A stretch of 64,000 nt of DNA from Teredinibacter purpureus (GTDB lineage: Bacteria; Pseudomonadota; Gammaproteobacteria; Pseudomonadales; Cellvibrionaceae): contig NZ_CP060092.1 in assembly GCF_014217335.1 (NCBI RefSeq), positions 203,501 through 267,500 of the forward strand, in the 5' to 3' direction. This document shows, piece after piece, positions 26,099 to 34,699 of this stretch. Made by a program: the position numbers and the translations under genes. Each line of letters opens with the position of its first letter. Position 1 is the first letter of the stretch. The notes below the pieces were generated by a model. That model did no database searches. It was given only the letters and a program-made list of their open reading frames with translations, and was not told the origin of the DNA.

Positions 26099-27469
26099 TT
26101 ACCGATCACTCCAAGGCGCTAACACATGGGGCAGCTGCTTACGACAGATATAGAACATTAGCAGCGGCAACACGCTAAAAAACACGGTGCCGCCCACAAG
26201 AATTATTCTCATTATTAAAATACTGTGCTCTGGCTGATGGCGGCCAAGATGGGCATCAAACCCCATGAGCCACAAGCATAAGCCACTTAATAAAAACGCC
26301 AAAACACTGCTAAAACTGATCACCCAGGCGTGTACTGATGCATACATGCCCGCACGGCTTGTTTGATTTTTTTCTCGATCTTGATGGCTAAGGTCTGCAA
26401 TCATCGAGGGCACCAATACTACCATTGCCGTCCAAATGGCGCCGCACAATATTGCATCAGAAACAATTACCCAACGCGCACCCGGCGTATAGATAAACCA
26501 TTTTGCAAGGCCTCCGAGCATATTCACACCCAACAATACTTGCAGTGTAAACACCTTCCCTCGGTGGAACGAAAGCCTTGTAACCAACGGTACACAAGCC
26601 ATACTCACCAGCGCGAATGCCGTTGAAAGCACACCCTTCCAGATAGCCCCTTCGGTAATATTGCCGTTGTTTACGTAGTACACCAACAGGTAGTAATCCA
26701 TGGTTGCAGCAAAAGCAACGCCGCCCATTAGCATTAACGTTAGTGCTATGAGTAACACCATTGAGGGGTTCTTCAGGACAGAACGTATACTACTCAAAAA
26801 GTCGTGCTGTGTACGCACGTACTCAACAGTTTTACGCTCTTGTATGAGTAACGCAGGCATCATGCCACACACACCAAACACCACAAAAGCAAGGCCCCAG
26901 CCCACTGTTTGCACGCCAATAATAACGCTGGCAAATAAGCTTATCTGCGCTAAAGGAAATACCCACTGGTATAGCAGGGAGCCTAATTTTAAAAAGTAGG
27001 CGGTAAAACCCATCACCTCGGTGCGCTGATGGTAGTCATCGGTTATTTCAAACGCTAGGCCGTTTAACGGTACGGTAAAGAATGTTGCCGACAAATAAAA
27101 TAGTGTGGCGGTCGCCGCGAAATACAATAACTGCGCCGTGTCAGACCAATGTTGAGGCACCATCCAAACAAGCCCGTAGCATAGCCCGGTTGTCCACGCT
27201 GACACTAAGATAAATGGCCGACGTTTACCTAACTTACCGCTGTGAAAATTATCTGAAAGATGCCCTACTACAGGCCCCAGCAAGCTGCCAATAAGCATTG
27301 GGGCTGTCATGGCTATGCTGAGTAAAAATGGATTCACCCCTAAGGTCATCTGGTAGTACGGTACCGCCAGAATATGAATACCTTGATTGGCAAAAAAGAA
27401 GGCAAAAAAGCCCAAGCCCAGCGCTAAGCGATTACGAAAACTCACAATGGATTTTGGTTGGCTTTTCAT
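26099..27469 (-). CDS. MFS sugar transporter (GPH/SLC45-like)
   Basis: A 456-residue membrane protein with about 12 hydrophobic segments. Start at ATG 27469 (MKSQPKSIVSFRN); a TTG five codons earlier is less likely. Features of the glycoside-cation symporter branch: QMTLGVNPFLLSIAMTAPML early on, GPVVGHLSDN followed by KRRPFILVSA (the 'GxLSDxxxxxxGKRRP' loop), and SMIADLSHQDREKN in the second half. It would bring galactose or galacto-oligosaccharides across the inner membrane after periplasmic cleavage. It lies 54 bp after the GH2 gene and directly before the LacI gene. Confidence 0.88.
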   Translation of the reverse strand: MKSQPKSIVSFRNRLALGLGFFAFFFANQGIHILAVPYYQMTLGVNPFLLSIAMTAPMLIGSLLGPVVGHLSDNFHSGKLGKRRPFILVSAWTTGLCYGLVWMVPQHWSDTAQLLYFAATATLFYLSATFFTVPLNGLAFEITDDYHQRTEVMGFTAYFLKLGSLLYQWVFPLAQISLFASVIIGVQTVGWGLAFVVFGVCGMMPALLIQERKTVEYVRTQHDFLSSIRSVLKNPSMVLLIALTLMLMGGVAFAATMDYYLLVYYVNNGNITEGAIWKGVLSTAFALVSMACVPLVTRLSFHRGKVFTLQVLLGVNMLGGLAKWFIYTPGARWVIVSDAILCGAIWTAMVVLVPSMIADLSHQDREKNQTSRAGMYASVHAWVISFSSVLAFLLSGLCLWLMGFDAHLGRHQPEHSILIMRIILVGGTVFFSVLPLLMFYICRKQLPHVLAPWSDR

Positions 27470-27523
27470 ACTGCGGGTACACAAGGGGTTTCCCGCAGTA
27501 TAAAAGAATCGTCGACAATTTGG

Positions 27524-29923
27524 TTATTTTTTCAACGACAGGCTACCCGCCAACCCCGCATCGGTTACGGCTTTCACCACGACAGAATCTATATCTCGCC
27601 CTAAACGTACAAGCGCAGAGGCTACACCATCTTCACTGTTAACGCTGACAGGCGATACCAATTGCGCATCGCCATCTACCGTAAACGTTACCGCCGTTGT
27701 ATTACTACGGCTATTAAACCCCTTGGCAGTTTCTAGGCGTGCCCGAACAAATACGAGGTCGTTAACACCCGATTGTGGCGCAACTGAAGAGCGGTCCAAG
27801 GATACAACGAGTCGTGTTGCTTCTGATGGCGTTGCAATTCGATGACGTGCCACCACCTTGCCAGAAGCCATTGCTGTAGCGTCCAATACACCAGCTTCAA
27901 ACTGTGGGATTTTAAATAAGAAGGGCGCATTTTTTAGGTGAGGGTAACGAGTATTATCGCGAATACCATCGGCGACGGGCTTACCGTTTAACGTAAGCGC
28001 AACAGATTCTGCATTACTGTAAACATAAAATTCAAGACTGGAGTCTGCTTGCCAGTAGCTTGCAATATGCACCATGTAATCATTGGTTAATGGGCCGCCG
28101 TTTGTCGCCGGCGCGCGCTGGCTCTGGTAAAAATAGTAACTCCATTTTGCGAGACGATCGAGACTCATAATACCGGAGGACTCTATGTCGTCGGCGTAGC
28201 CTCGGTTGTAATCGAACATCACCCAATAGCCATCGGCAAACGCGGGTGTATTGAAGTTATCGTTGTGCGCTTCTTGGATGTTTGCCGCTTGTTGTTGCAG
28301 GCGTTTTTCACCCGCACTGAGCAGCTGGCGGCTGGAACGCTCTTCTTGCAGTAGGCCACCCCAGCTATCTTGGTTTAAACCCGCGTTCATGGCGTAATAT
28401 TCCCAATCGCCATATTCCGAGACTACATACGGTTTTGTGGGCGCTTTGTAATGCCCAATGCGGTGCTGCCGCGCCTGCAAGTATAGATCGTAACCGTAGG
28501 GCACCCAGCCTGCCGAATAAACGTTTTCGCCCGGAAATTCTTCATGCACAACGCCATGTAGTCGATCGACGAGCGCTTCACCCATATCGGATTCGTTAAG
28601 CGAACATTCCCACCCTAAGACGGACGCATGATTGCGGTCACGACGAATCAAGTCGCGACACGTTTGCTCAATATGGTCGGCAAAAGCTGGATCTTTGTTA
28701 ACATACTGCCACCCTAATATCGCATCTAGCAAGACTAACCCAAGCTCATCAGCCGCCTTCATAAAAGCTTTTGAATGAGGGTAATGTGAGAGCCGTACGT
28801 AATCAAAACCCGCTGCTTTAATTTTTTCGGCATCGCGGTACTGTGCGGCATCCGACAGCGCATAACCTACGTAAGGGTATTCTTGATGGCGATTAACCCC
28901 ACGTAAGAATGTTTTTTCACCATTAATATAAAGTTGATTGTCCACCAGTTTAAATTCCCGAATACCCAGCCGAGTAACGTCGATATCAAACACTTCGCCG
29001 TCTACGAGAACGCGAGTTTCAAGCTGATACAGGTGCGGAAATTTTGGTGACCATAAGTTAGGCGCAGTCACCTTTAGCGTTTGCGTTACGCTTGTTTCTG
29101 CCGCAACGGAAGGCACTACATCAGAGACAACTTTTGCCACTTCTTTGCCGTTAAACGTTAGCCGCTGCTGAACACGAATATTGCGACTTGCGGCATCTTT
29201 GGCCAGGTGCGTTTGTACTGAAATTTCGGCGTCGGTTTCGCTCACTTTCGGATAACGCACAAAGATGCCGCCCGACGCGACCACACCGGCGTTTACGGCA
29301 TCGGTAATGTGTACAGGGTTTTCAATGCGCAACCACACGTTACGGTAGAGGCCGCCGTACATATTAAAATCGAGAACATCTAAAGGTTTGGGGCCAGTAA
29401 TGGCATTGTCTCGGTTGTCCAAGCGCACGGTTAGGACATTATTCCCTTTTTTAAGGTGTTCGCCCACCGCAACAGAGAAGGGTAAATACCCCCCTAAGTG
29501 CTCCGCTATTTTTTCACCGTTCAGCCATATTTCTGTCGCGTTCATAGCCGCTTCAAAATCGATGAATACTTTTTTCCCGTCCCACTGTGCCGATTTAACC
29601 AGCGTTTTTTGATACCACGCATCGCCTTGCCATTGATCGTTAACAACACGCGGTTCAATATTCGCCGTATGCGGTAGGCTTACCGGCTGCCATTGCGCGA
29701 GTGCTTGCGCTTGCGCTAGGGTTAATACGTTGTCGCTTTTGAAGTAGAACCAGCCACTGTTAATGTTTACGGGTGCTGTAAATTTATCTGAGGCTATTGA
29801 TGTGTGAATAGCGCTATCGCTATTTTCGGCAACGAGCGCTACCGCTTTATCATCTGTATCACACCCACTTACAACAGCAACAAAAAAACTAACGAGCAAC
29901 CATGTTGGCAAATTTATTTTCAT
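27524..29923 (-). CDS. GH2 family beta-galactosidase, lipoprotein
   Basis: A 799-residue enzyme. The N-terminus is a lipoprotein signal with lipobox VVSGC (Cys about 21), so it is anchored facing the periplasm or cell surface. GH2 domains run in the usual order: jelly-roll (about 55-210; WYQKTLVKSAQWDGKKVFID, MNATEIWLNGEKIAEHLGGY), immunoglobulin-like (about 215-320), TIM barrel (about 320-620) and C-terminal domains. Acid/base Glu is in LGWECSLNESD (about 440) and the nucleophile in VVSEYGDWEYY (about 500). In this operon it should cut galacto-oligosaccharides released by the GH53 enzymes. It lies 15 bp after a GH53 gene. Confidence 0.92.
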   Translation of the reverse strand: MKINLPTWLLVSFFVAVVSGCDTDDKAVALVAENSDSAIHTSIASDKFTAPVNINSGWFYFKSDNVLTLAQAQALAQWQPVSLPHTANIEPRVVNDQWQGDAWYQKTLVKSAQWDGKKVFIDFEAAMNATEIWLNGEKIAEHLGGYLPFSVAVGEHLKKGNNVLTVRLDNRDNAITGPKPLDVLDFNMYGGLYRNVWLRIENPVHITDAVNAGVVASGGIFVRYPKVSETDAEISVQTHLAKDAASRNIRVQQRLTFNGKEVAKVVSDVVPSVAAETSVTQTLKVTAPNLWSPKFPHLYQLETRVLVDGEVFDIDVTRLGIREFKLVDNQLYINGEKTFLRGVNRHQEYPYVGYALSDAAQYRDAEKIKAAGFDYVRLSHYPHSKAFMKAADELGLVLLDAILGWQYVNKDPAFADHIEQTCRDLIRRDRNHASVLGWECSLNESDMGEALVDRLHGVVHEEFPGENVYSAGWVPYGYDLYLQARQHRIGHYKAPTKPYVVSEYGDWEYYAMNAGLNQDSWGGLLQEERSSRQLLSAGEKRLQQQAANIQEAHNDNFNTPAFADGYWVMFDYNRGYADDIESSGIMSLDRLAKWSYYFYQSQRAPATNGGPLTNDYMVHIASYWQADSSLEFYVYSNAESVALTLNGKPVADGIRDNTRYPHLKNAPFLFKIPQFEAGVLDATAMASGKVVARHRIATPSEATRLVVSLDRSSVAPQSGVNDLVFVRARLETAKGFNSRSNTTAVTFTVDGDAQLVSPVSVNSEDGVASALVRLGRDIDSVVVKAVTDAGLAGSLSLKK

Positions 29924-29938
29924 AATGACTTCTACTTC

Positions 29939-31180
29939 TTATTGGGTAATGGAAAAAATAGACATAGCCGGCAACGCAACATTATTGTTACCAGAATCAA
30001 AAAAAGCGGCATTCTCCCAGTGGGATCCTGTCCCCCAAAGCGTTGCGCATTGAGAGCTAACCCACGCGGGTTCCCAATAAACAACACCCAAACCACCCGC
30101 CGAAGCGACTTGGTCGGTAAGGTCTATCATGTATTGTAACTGATCTTCTGGCGTGGCCTCATACTCCGCAAGCAAGCTATCAGCACCGAGAACGTTACTG
30201 GCCTGATCGAAACCTTGCAATGTCCAGGGATAGGCGGTTTCAACAATCATCACGTCTTTGTTATAGGTTGACCGTAGCGTAGAAATTGACTCGCCCACGC
30301 GATCGACTTTAACCGTAGACCATTTCCCGTAATAACTTAATCCGATGATATCGAAATCAGTTATACCTGCTGCTTGCGCTTGCCCAAACCACCACTGTGC
30401 ATTTTCAGGTTGCGCAATATGCAGAATGCGCTCTACTTGTGTGCCGTGTTCACGATTAAAATCGGCAACCGCTTGTAGCCCCTTATTCAGTAACAATGCG
30501 TTACGTGCCCAGTCGATTCCGCCGCTATTCGCCGCATCTTCAGGCTGTAAAATTTCGTTATTGGTTTCGTTACCCACTTGCACCATTTCGGGCAACAATC
30601 CTAGGCTATTGAGCGCGGTAAGTGTGCCAAAGGTGTAGTCGTAAAGTGCTTCCCCAAGCGCCTGAGTATCATTTTGTAAGTGTTCCCATGCGGCAGGTGT
30701 TATTTGCTTTTCGGGGTCCGCCCAGGTGTCTGAATAATGGAAATCTAATAGCACAGGCATACCCGCATTTTTCGCACGTGTTAGCGTTTCAATTACATCG
30801 GTTAAATCAGAATACTGTGTCCAATCTGGCGTGTGCCACAATCGAACACGCACTAAGTTTGTGCCGGCGTCTGCAAATAAGGTGTAAGGATCTTCGAATG
30901 CGCCATCGCGCTGGTATTGCACACCGCAATCTTCCATCTCATTCACGTAAGATAAATCGGCCCCCAGAAAAAACCGGCTATTATCAGGTAATTGAATATC
31001 CGCTAATGCCAACCGTGGGCTAGTGTCATCACCGCCGGTTTGCGCTGCGGAGCTACTGGAAGCGCTGCTTGAAGAAACGCTGGAAGAATTATCTCCGCTC
31101 GATTGACCACCACCCCCACAACCATTAAGCGCAAGCACCAAAAACAGTGTAAAGACCCATTGGGTTGGACGATTTAACAT
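29939..31180 (-). CDS. GH53 endo-beta-1,4-galactanase, lipoprotein
   Basis: A 413-residue enzyme with a lipoprotein signal (lipobox LNGC) followed by a glycine/serine stretch (residues about 22-48) typical of surface lipoprotein linkers. The GH53 barrel starts with FFLGADLSYVNEMEDCGVQY. Acid/base Glu is in VQVGNETNNEI (about 206) and the nucleophile in VMIVETAYPW (about 313). GH53 enzymes cut beta-1,4-galactan side chains of pectin (arabinogalactan type I). A terminator-like hairpin separates it from the upstream GH53 gene, so it may be expressed partly from readthrough. It is probably cell-bound, while its neighbour is secreted. Confidence 0.95.
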   Translation of the reverse strand: MLNRPTQWVFTLFLVLALNGCGGGGQSSGDNSSSVSSSSASSSSAAQTGGDDTSPRLALADIQLPDNSRFFLGADLSYVNEMEDCGVQYQRDGAFEDPYTLFADAGTNLVRVRLWHTPDWTQYSDLTDVIETLTRAKNAGMPVLLDFHYSDTWADPEKQITPAAWEHLQNDTQALGEALYDYTFGTLTALNSLGLLPEMVQVGNETNNEILQPEDAANSGGIDWARNALLLNKGLQAVADFNREHGTQVERILHIAQPENAQWWFGQAQAAGITDFDIIGLSYYGKWSTVKVDRVGESISTLRSTYNKDVMIVETAYPWTLQGFDQASNVLGADSLLAEYEATPEDQLQYMIDLTDQVASAGGLGVVYWEPAWVSSQCATLWGTGSHWENAAFFDSGNNNVALPAMSIFSITQ

Positions 31181-31202
31181 AGTACAGCTCTACTCAATAG
31201 TA

Positions 31203-31235
31203 ATAAAAAAAAGCCCCCGAGCATCTCCCGGGGGA
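31203..31235 (-). terminator. Terminator-like hairpin between the two GH53 genes
   Basis: On the minus strand CCCCC-GGGAGATGCTC-GGGGG is followed by CTTTTTTTT. It lies 8 bp after the secreted GH53 gene stop and 23 bp before the next GH53 start. It should lower transcription of the downstream lipoprotein, GH2, MFS and LacI genes relative to the first enzyme. Confidence 0.8.
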
Positions 31236-31242
31236 ATAGACT

Positions 31243-33171
31243 TTAAAAACTGTCGCAACTGGCCCATTTAAAGGCAAATAAATTAGTACCGCTCGCAATA
31301 ACATACTCTCGATCGGAATCCCATTTCGCAGCACATCGACTTGGAACGTTTTCTCTTGTGCTCCAGTCGTTTCCATTTAAGAAATAGTAAGCACCGCTCG
31401 CTCCGTTACTCAGCGTTAGTGAGTAAGAATAAATACCATTACCTTCGTCGGTCATAGCGACAATTTGCCAGCCGCCACTGCCATTAAAATCACCGGTAAT
31501 ATAGGCATTGCCCGACGTATCCTGCATATCGACTTTAAAAACAACGTTGTCTCCACCGTATTCAGGCGTTGGCTCTGCTGTAGGTGTAGGTGTAGGTGTA
31601 GGTGTAGGTGTAGGTGTAGGCGTTGGCGTTGGCGTTGGCGTTGGCGTTGGCGTTGGCGTTGGCGTTGGCTGCACGATACTAACCGCATCGCAACTCGCCC
31701 AGGTGTAAGCAAAAGTATTATGGCCGCGACCAATCACATATTCGCGATCAGAATCCCATTTCAATGCACATGCCGCAGGAACCGTTTCTCGCGAAGCCCA
31801 ATCATTTCCGCTTAAAAAATAATAAGCGCCTTCGGAGCCTTCTGTAACATCGGTAGAAAATGCAAAAACACCGTTGCCTTCAGCGGTCATTTCTACAACC
31901 GTCCAGCTGTTGAAGTCACCCGTGACATAACCACTGCCCGACGCACTGCTCATATCCACGCGAAAAGTTACGTTGCCGTCAACGGGCGCAAGGCTAGATG
32001 AAGACGAACTCGCGCTACTTGAGGTGCTAGAACTTGATGAGCCCGTTGACGGCAAGCTGCCATCGCCATAGGTTTGTTCAAGGTAATTCACTCCGCCATT
32101 CGGAATAAGGTTATGGTCAAAGTCAAAGAAGGTTGCGTTTTCCCAGTGGGAACCTGTGCCCCACTGCGTGCTACAACGGGTAGACACCCACGATGGCTCC
32201 CAGTAGATAACCCCGTAACCACCAATAGCGTGAACCTCGTTGGCCAAACTCACCAGAAAATTTGACTGAACCGTCGCCGAGGGGCTTCCCCAATTACCGG
32301 GGTACTCACTCAACATGTTGGTGGCATCGTCGTCAGAGTCCGAACTCCAAGGCACGCCCACTTCAACAATCATCACTTCTTTGCCATGCTGGTTTTTAAG
32401 GTTTTGCATAATGCTTGTCACATCATTCACATCACCATCATGCCACTCGGGGTAGTAGCTTAAACCGATCACATCAAAGTCATTGATACCGTTAGCCGTC
32501 GCATCAGAAAACCACCATTCACCTTCGTTAGGGTCGGCAACGTGTAATACTATCTTGGGTTGGATCGCAGCGTTTTTGCCCGCGTCTCGAACAGCGCTAA
32601 TACCCGCATTAAAGAGAGTAGACTGGCGAGACCAATCAACAGGGTAGAGGTCATCTTCACTGGCAACCATAATATTGCCATTGGTCTCATTACCCACTTG
32701 CACCAGTTCAGGCATTAAACCCAATGCATTTAAATCGCTCAGCGTTTCATAAGTGTACTCGTAAAGCTCAGCAGCTAAGGCACTGGTATCGTTAACCAAA
32801 TACGCCCACGCATGAGGGATATGCTGCTCACCGGGGTCGGTCCAGTTATCCGAGTAATGAAAATCTAGCAATACCCGCATGCCGGCATTTTTCGCTCGCT
32901 GAATACTTTCAACAACATCGTTATAGGAAGAGTAACTGCTGGGCCCTTCCGTTCGCGCAGTGGGATCGTGCCACAGGCGGATACGAACTAAATTAGTACC
33001 GTGATCTGCAAATAGTTGGTATGGGTCTTTGGCCGTATTATTCTCGTAATAGGTCGCGCCGCAATCTTCCATTTCATTGACGTAAGAGAGATCCGCTCCC
33101 TTATAGAACGAGTGTGCCGATGCACAGCACAGTGACACGATTAAAAACGTCATGAAAGATTTTTTCATCAC
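31243..33171 (-). CDS. Secreted GH53 endo-beta-1,4-galactanase with twin C-terminal modules
   Basis: A 642-residue enzyme. Signal peptide about 1-21 (ending ASAHS). GH53 barrel about 22-365: FYKGADLSYVNEMEDCGATY, acid/base Glu in VQVGNETNGN (about 160), nucleophile in VMIVEVGVPW (about 267). A serine linker (about 370-388) leads to two copies of a beta-sandwich module of about 95 residues (about 392-488 and 540-642), each with VxFxVDMxxxSG, YVTGDFN, AYYFLxGNDW and CAxKWDSDREYVI. They are joined by a Pro-Thr repeat. The modules are probably carbohydrate-binding (CBM61 is the known galactan binder on GH53 enzymes, but the match was not tested). First gene of the galactan operon. Confidence 0.94.
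   Translation of the reverse strand: MMKKSFMTFLIVSLCCASAHSFYKGADLSYVNEMEDCGATYYENNTAKDPYQLFADHGTNLVRIRLWHDPTARTEGPSSYSSYNDVVESIQRAKNAGMRVLLDFHYSDNWTDPGEQHIPHAWAYLVNDTSALAAELYEYTYETLSDLNALGLMPELVQVGNETNGNIMVASEDDLYPVDWSRQSTLFNAGISAVRDAGKNAAIQPKIVLHVADPNEGEWWFSDATANGINDFDVIGLSYYPEWHDGDVNDVTSIMQNLKNQHGKEVMIVEVGVPWSSDSDDDATNMLSEYPGNWGSPSATVQSNFLVSLANEVHAIGGYGVIYWEPSWVSTRCSTQWGTGSHWENATFFDFDHNLIPNGGVNYLEQTYGDGSLPSTGSSSSSTSSSASSSSSSLAPVDGNVTFRVDMSSASGSGYVTGDFNSWTVVEMTAEGNGVFAFSTDVTEGSEGAYYFLSGNDWASRETVPAACALKWDSDREYVIGRGHNTFAYTWASCDAVSIVQPTPTPTPTPTPTPTPTPTPTPTPTPTPTPTAEPTPEYGGDNVVFKVDMQDTSGNAYITGDFNGSGGWQIVAMTDEGNGIYSYSLTLSNGASGAYYFLNGNDWSTRENVPSRCAAKWDSDREYVIASGTNLFAFKWASCDSF
31580..31668 (-). repeat. 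Hexanucleotide tandem repeat encoding the Pro-Thr linker of GH53
   Basis: Two adjacent near-perfect arrays: about seven TAGGTG units (31580-31620) followed by eight CGTTGG units (31621-31668) on the plus strand. Both encode PT repeats in the enzyme linker. The perfect hexamers suggest recent slippage growth; copy number may vary between strains without breaking the frame. Confidence 0.9.
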
Positions 33172-33286
33172 AAAACCTCAATTTATTATATTTATTAAAC
33201 TCACTACTTATGCAGTGCTTTACCTCTATGGCTGTAGCTTTTGCGACCACAAGCTGCGCAAAAATACTACAATCTATTTTTCTAAA

Positions 33287-33317
33287 GAAAAAAAAGCCGG
33301 CTGCAATGCGGCCGGCA
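33287..33317 (-). terminator. Rho-independent terminator upstream of the galactan operon
   Basis: On the minus strand GCCGGC-CGCATTGCA-GCCGGC is followed by TTTTTTTTC. It points toward the GH53 gene and ends 116 bp before its ATG. It either ends a transcript from the remnant at 33347 or acts as an attenuator if the operon promoter lies farther upstream. Confidence 0.8.
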
Positions 33318-33346
33318 AATCCTAACCTAACATTTCCAGGAGAGGT

Positions 33347-33470
33347 CTATGCTAGTTTTTTGACCACATCCTTCACCGGCTTTGGCCCGTAAACAATGGG
33401 TCGAATTCTTTAAGTGATTGCCCGCAGATGTAAGCGCAACATCTGCCTTCAACCATGGCGGACTGCACCC
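33347..33470 (-). pseudogene. Possible 3' remnant of a decayed gene
   Basis: Just before the terminator the minus strand encodes PIVYGPKPVKDVVKKLA followed by TAG. A neighbouring frame gives LKEFDP immediately upstream, and a third gives KADVALTSAGNHLK, so together they read like one protein tail broken by frameshifts. No family was recognised. The rest of 33172-33909 holds the terminator, two half-matching operator sites and AT-rich promoter DNA. Confidence 0.3.
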
Positions 33471-33715
33471 AACACAATCTGTGTGGCCAATGCATTGCAA
33501 ACGTTTAACCGCTCTCATCTCATAGCCCTCATCCGCCCTCGAACCTGCACTAAAATTGAGTAAATACTCTCGAAAGACTCCAATCCACTCACCTAAAGCT
33601 GCTCGCTAATCGGGACAAGACACACACAAAACAGATCGAATAACAACCAAAATAAAGCTTACACGTTTACCTAATTAAAACCTTTATTTAGGTCTTAATG
33701 CACCATGAAGCATAA

Positions 33716-33729
33716 GGTAAACGTTTTCC
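33716..33729. promoter_or_regulatory. Imperfect LacI-type operator between the GH53 operon and the TPR gene
   Basis: GGTAAACGTTTTCC matches the perfect palindrome GGTAAACGTTTACC (47189-47202) at 13 of 14 positions. A weaker copy (11 of 14) lies at 33658-33671. It is 545 bp upstream of the first GH53 gene, so it could control a distal promoter or act by looping. Confidence 0.4.
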
Positions 33730-33909
33730 TTTGTTTAGTAAACCCCCCTTATGGAAATTATTTACGCGCCAACGCCAAGGCATGACACTTGTCACCCAAC
33801 CTAGTGACAAAGCTCTATTACCCTCAACATCCGAATACCAGACACTGGCTCCACCTTGCAGCGACCGCCTCAATACCGAGAACGGCCTGCTTTCCACGGA
33901 GTAAATACC

Positions 33910-34620
33910 ATGACAATTTTTAAGCAACTCGCCACAACCCTTATTACAACCGCTAGCGTATTTTTGGCATGCACCAGCCACGCCGACCAAAGCAATATCG
34001 ACGCGATCGAACACGCCTTTCACACACAAGACGCTGCCCAACTGGAGCAACTTGCTAACGACATATCCGGATACGATCAATTTGTGGCGCGTTATAGACT
34101 GGTCTTGAAATACCAATTCGAAAAGCAACCCACACTTGCTACTAGCACCCTGAATGGGCTTATTGATGACATAGCGTCCCATTGCGAAAGCCACCCAGAA
34201 GATGCAGAAGCACAAGCACTGCTAGGAAATCTCTACGGGTACAGCATTAGCCTAAACCCATCCAAAGCCATGGTTTATGGCCCACGTGCACACGACCACA
34301 TCACTCTCGCCGAAATGCTGGACAAGGAAAACCCACGGGTTCAGATGTTTAAAGGTATTATGGATTTCAATAAGCCTGCAATGTTTGGCGGAAGCAAAAC
34401 GGCGGCAAGAGATGCATTAATACGTGCGGTAGCGGCCTTCCCAAGTGACCGCCAATCGGGTAACCACTGGGGCTACAGTGATGCGCACATATGGCTAGGG
34501 CTTTGCTATTTAGAACTTGGCGATACAGGCAGCGCACGTAAACATTGGGGCAAAGCGCTAGACATAAACCCCGATGGCGGCTGGGCAAGCATGCTACTTA
34601 ACAGCCACCCAGCGCCGTAA
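33910..34620 (+). CDS. Periplasmic TPR-containing protein
   Basis: A 236-residue protein; ATG 33910 has GGAG 8 bp upstream. Signal peptide about 1-23 (ending CTSHA). The mature part is helical with tetratricopeptide-like repeats (AEAQALLGNLYGYSISLNPS, IWLGLCYLELGDTGSARKHW followed by GKALDINPDGGW). Its likely role is protein-protein interaction in the periplasm. It precedes a histidine kinase-response regulator pair by 80 bp on the same strand; a hairpin lies between them, so co-regulation rather than strict co-transcription is likely. Confidence 0.85.
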   Translation: MTIFKQLATTLITTASVFLACTSHADQSNIDAIEHAFHTQDAAQLEQLANDISGYDQFVARYRLVLKYQFEKQPTLATSTLNGLIDDIASHCESHPEDAEAQALLGNLYGYSISLNPSKAMVYGPRAHDHITLAEMLDKENPRVQMFKGIMDFNKPAMFGGSKTAARDALIRAVAAFPSDRQSGNHWGYSDAHIWLGLCYLELGDTGSARKHWGKALDINPDGGWASMLLNSHPAP

Positions 34621-34626
34621 ATTCGC

Positions 34627-34655
34627 CTTAAGCCAGCGGTTATCCACTGGCTTCT
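34627..34655 (+). terminator. Probable terminator after the TPR gene
   Basis: AAGCCAG-cggttatcca-CTGGCTT followed by CTTTTGCTT, 6 bp after the stop codon. The T tract is interrupted, so termination may be partial. Confidence 0.55.
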
Positions 34656-34699
34656 TTTGCTTATCGATTGACAGACACCCTAAACACTAGGACACCAAC

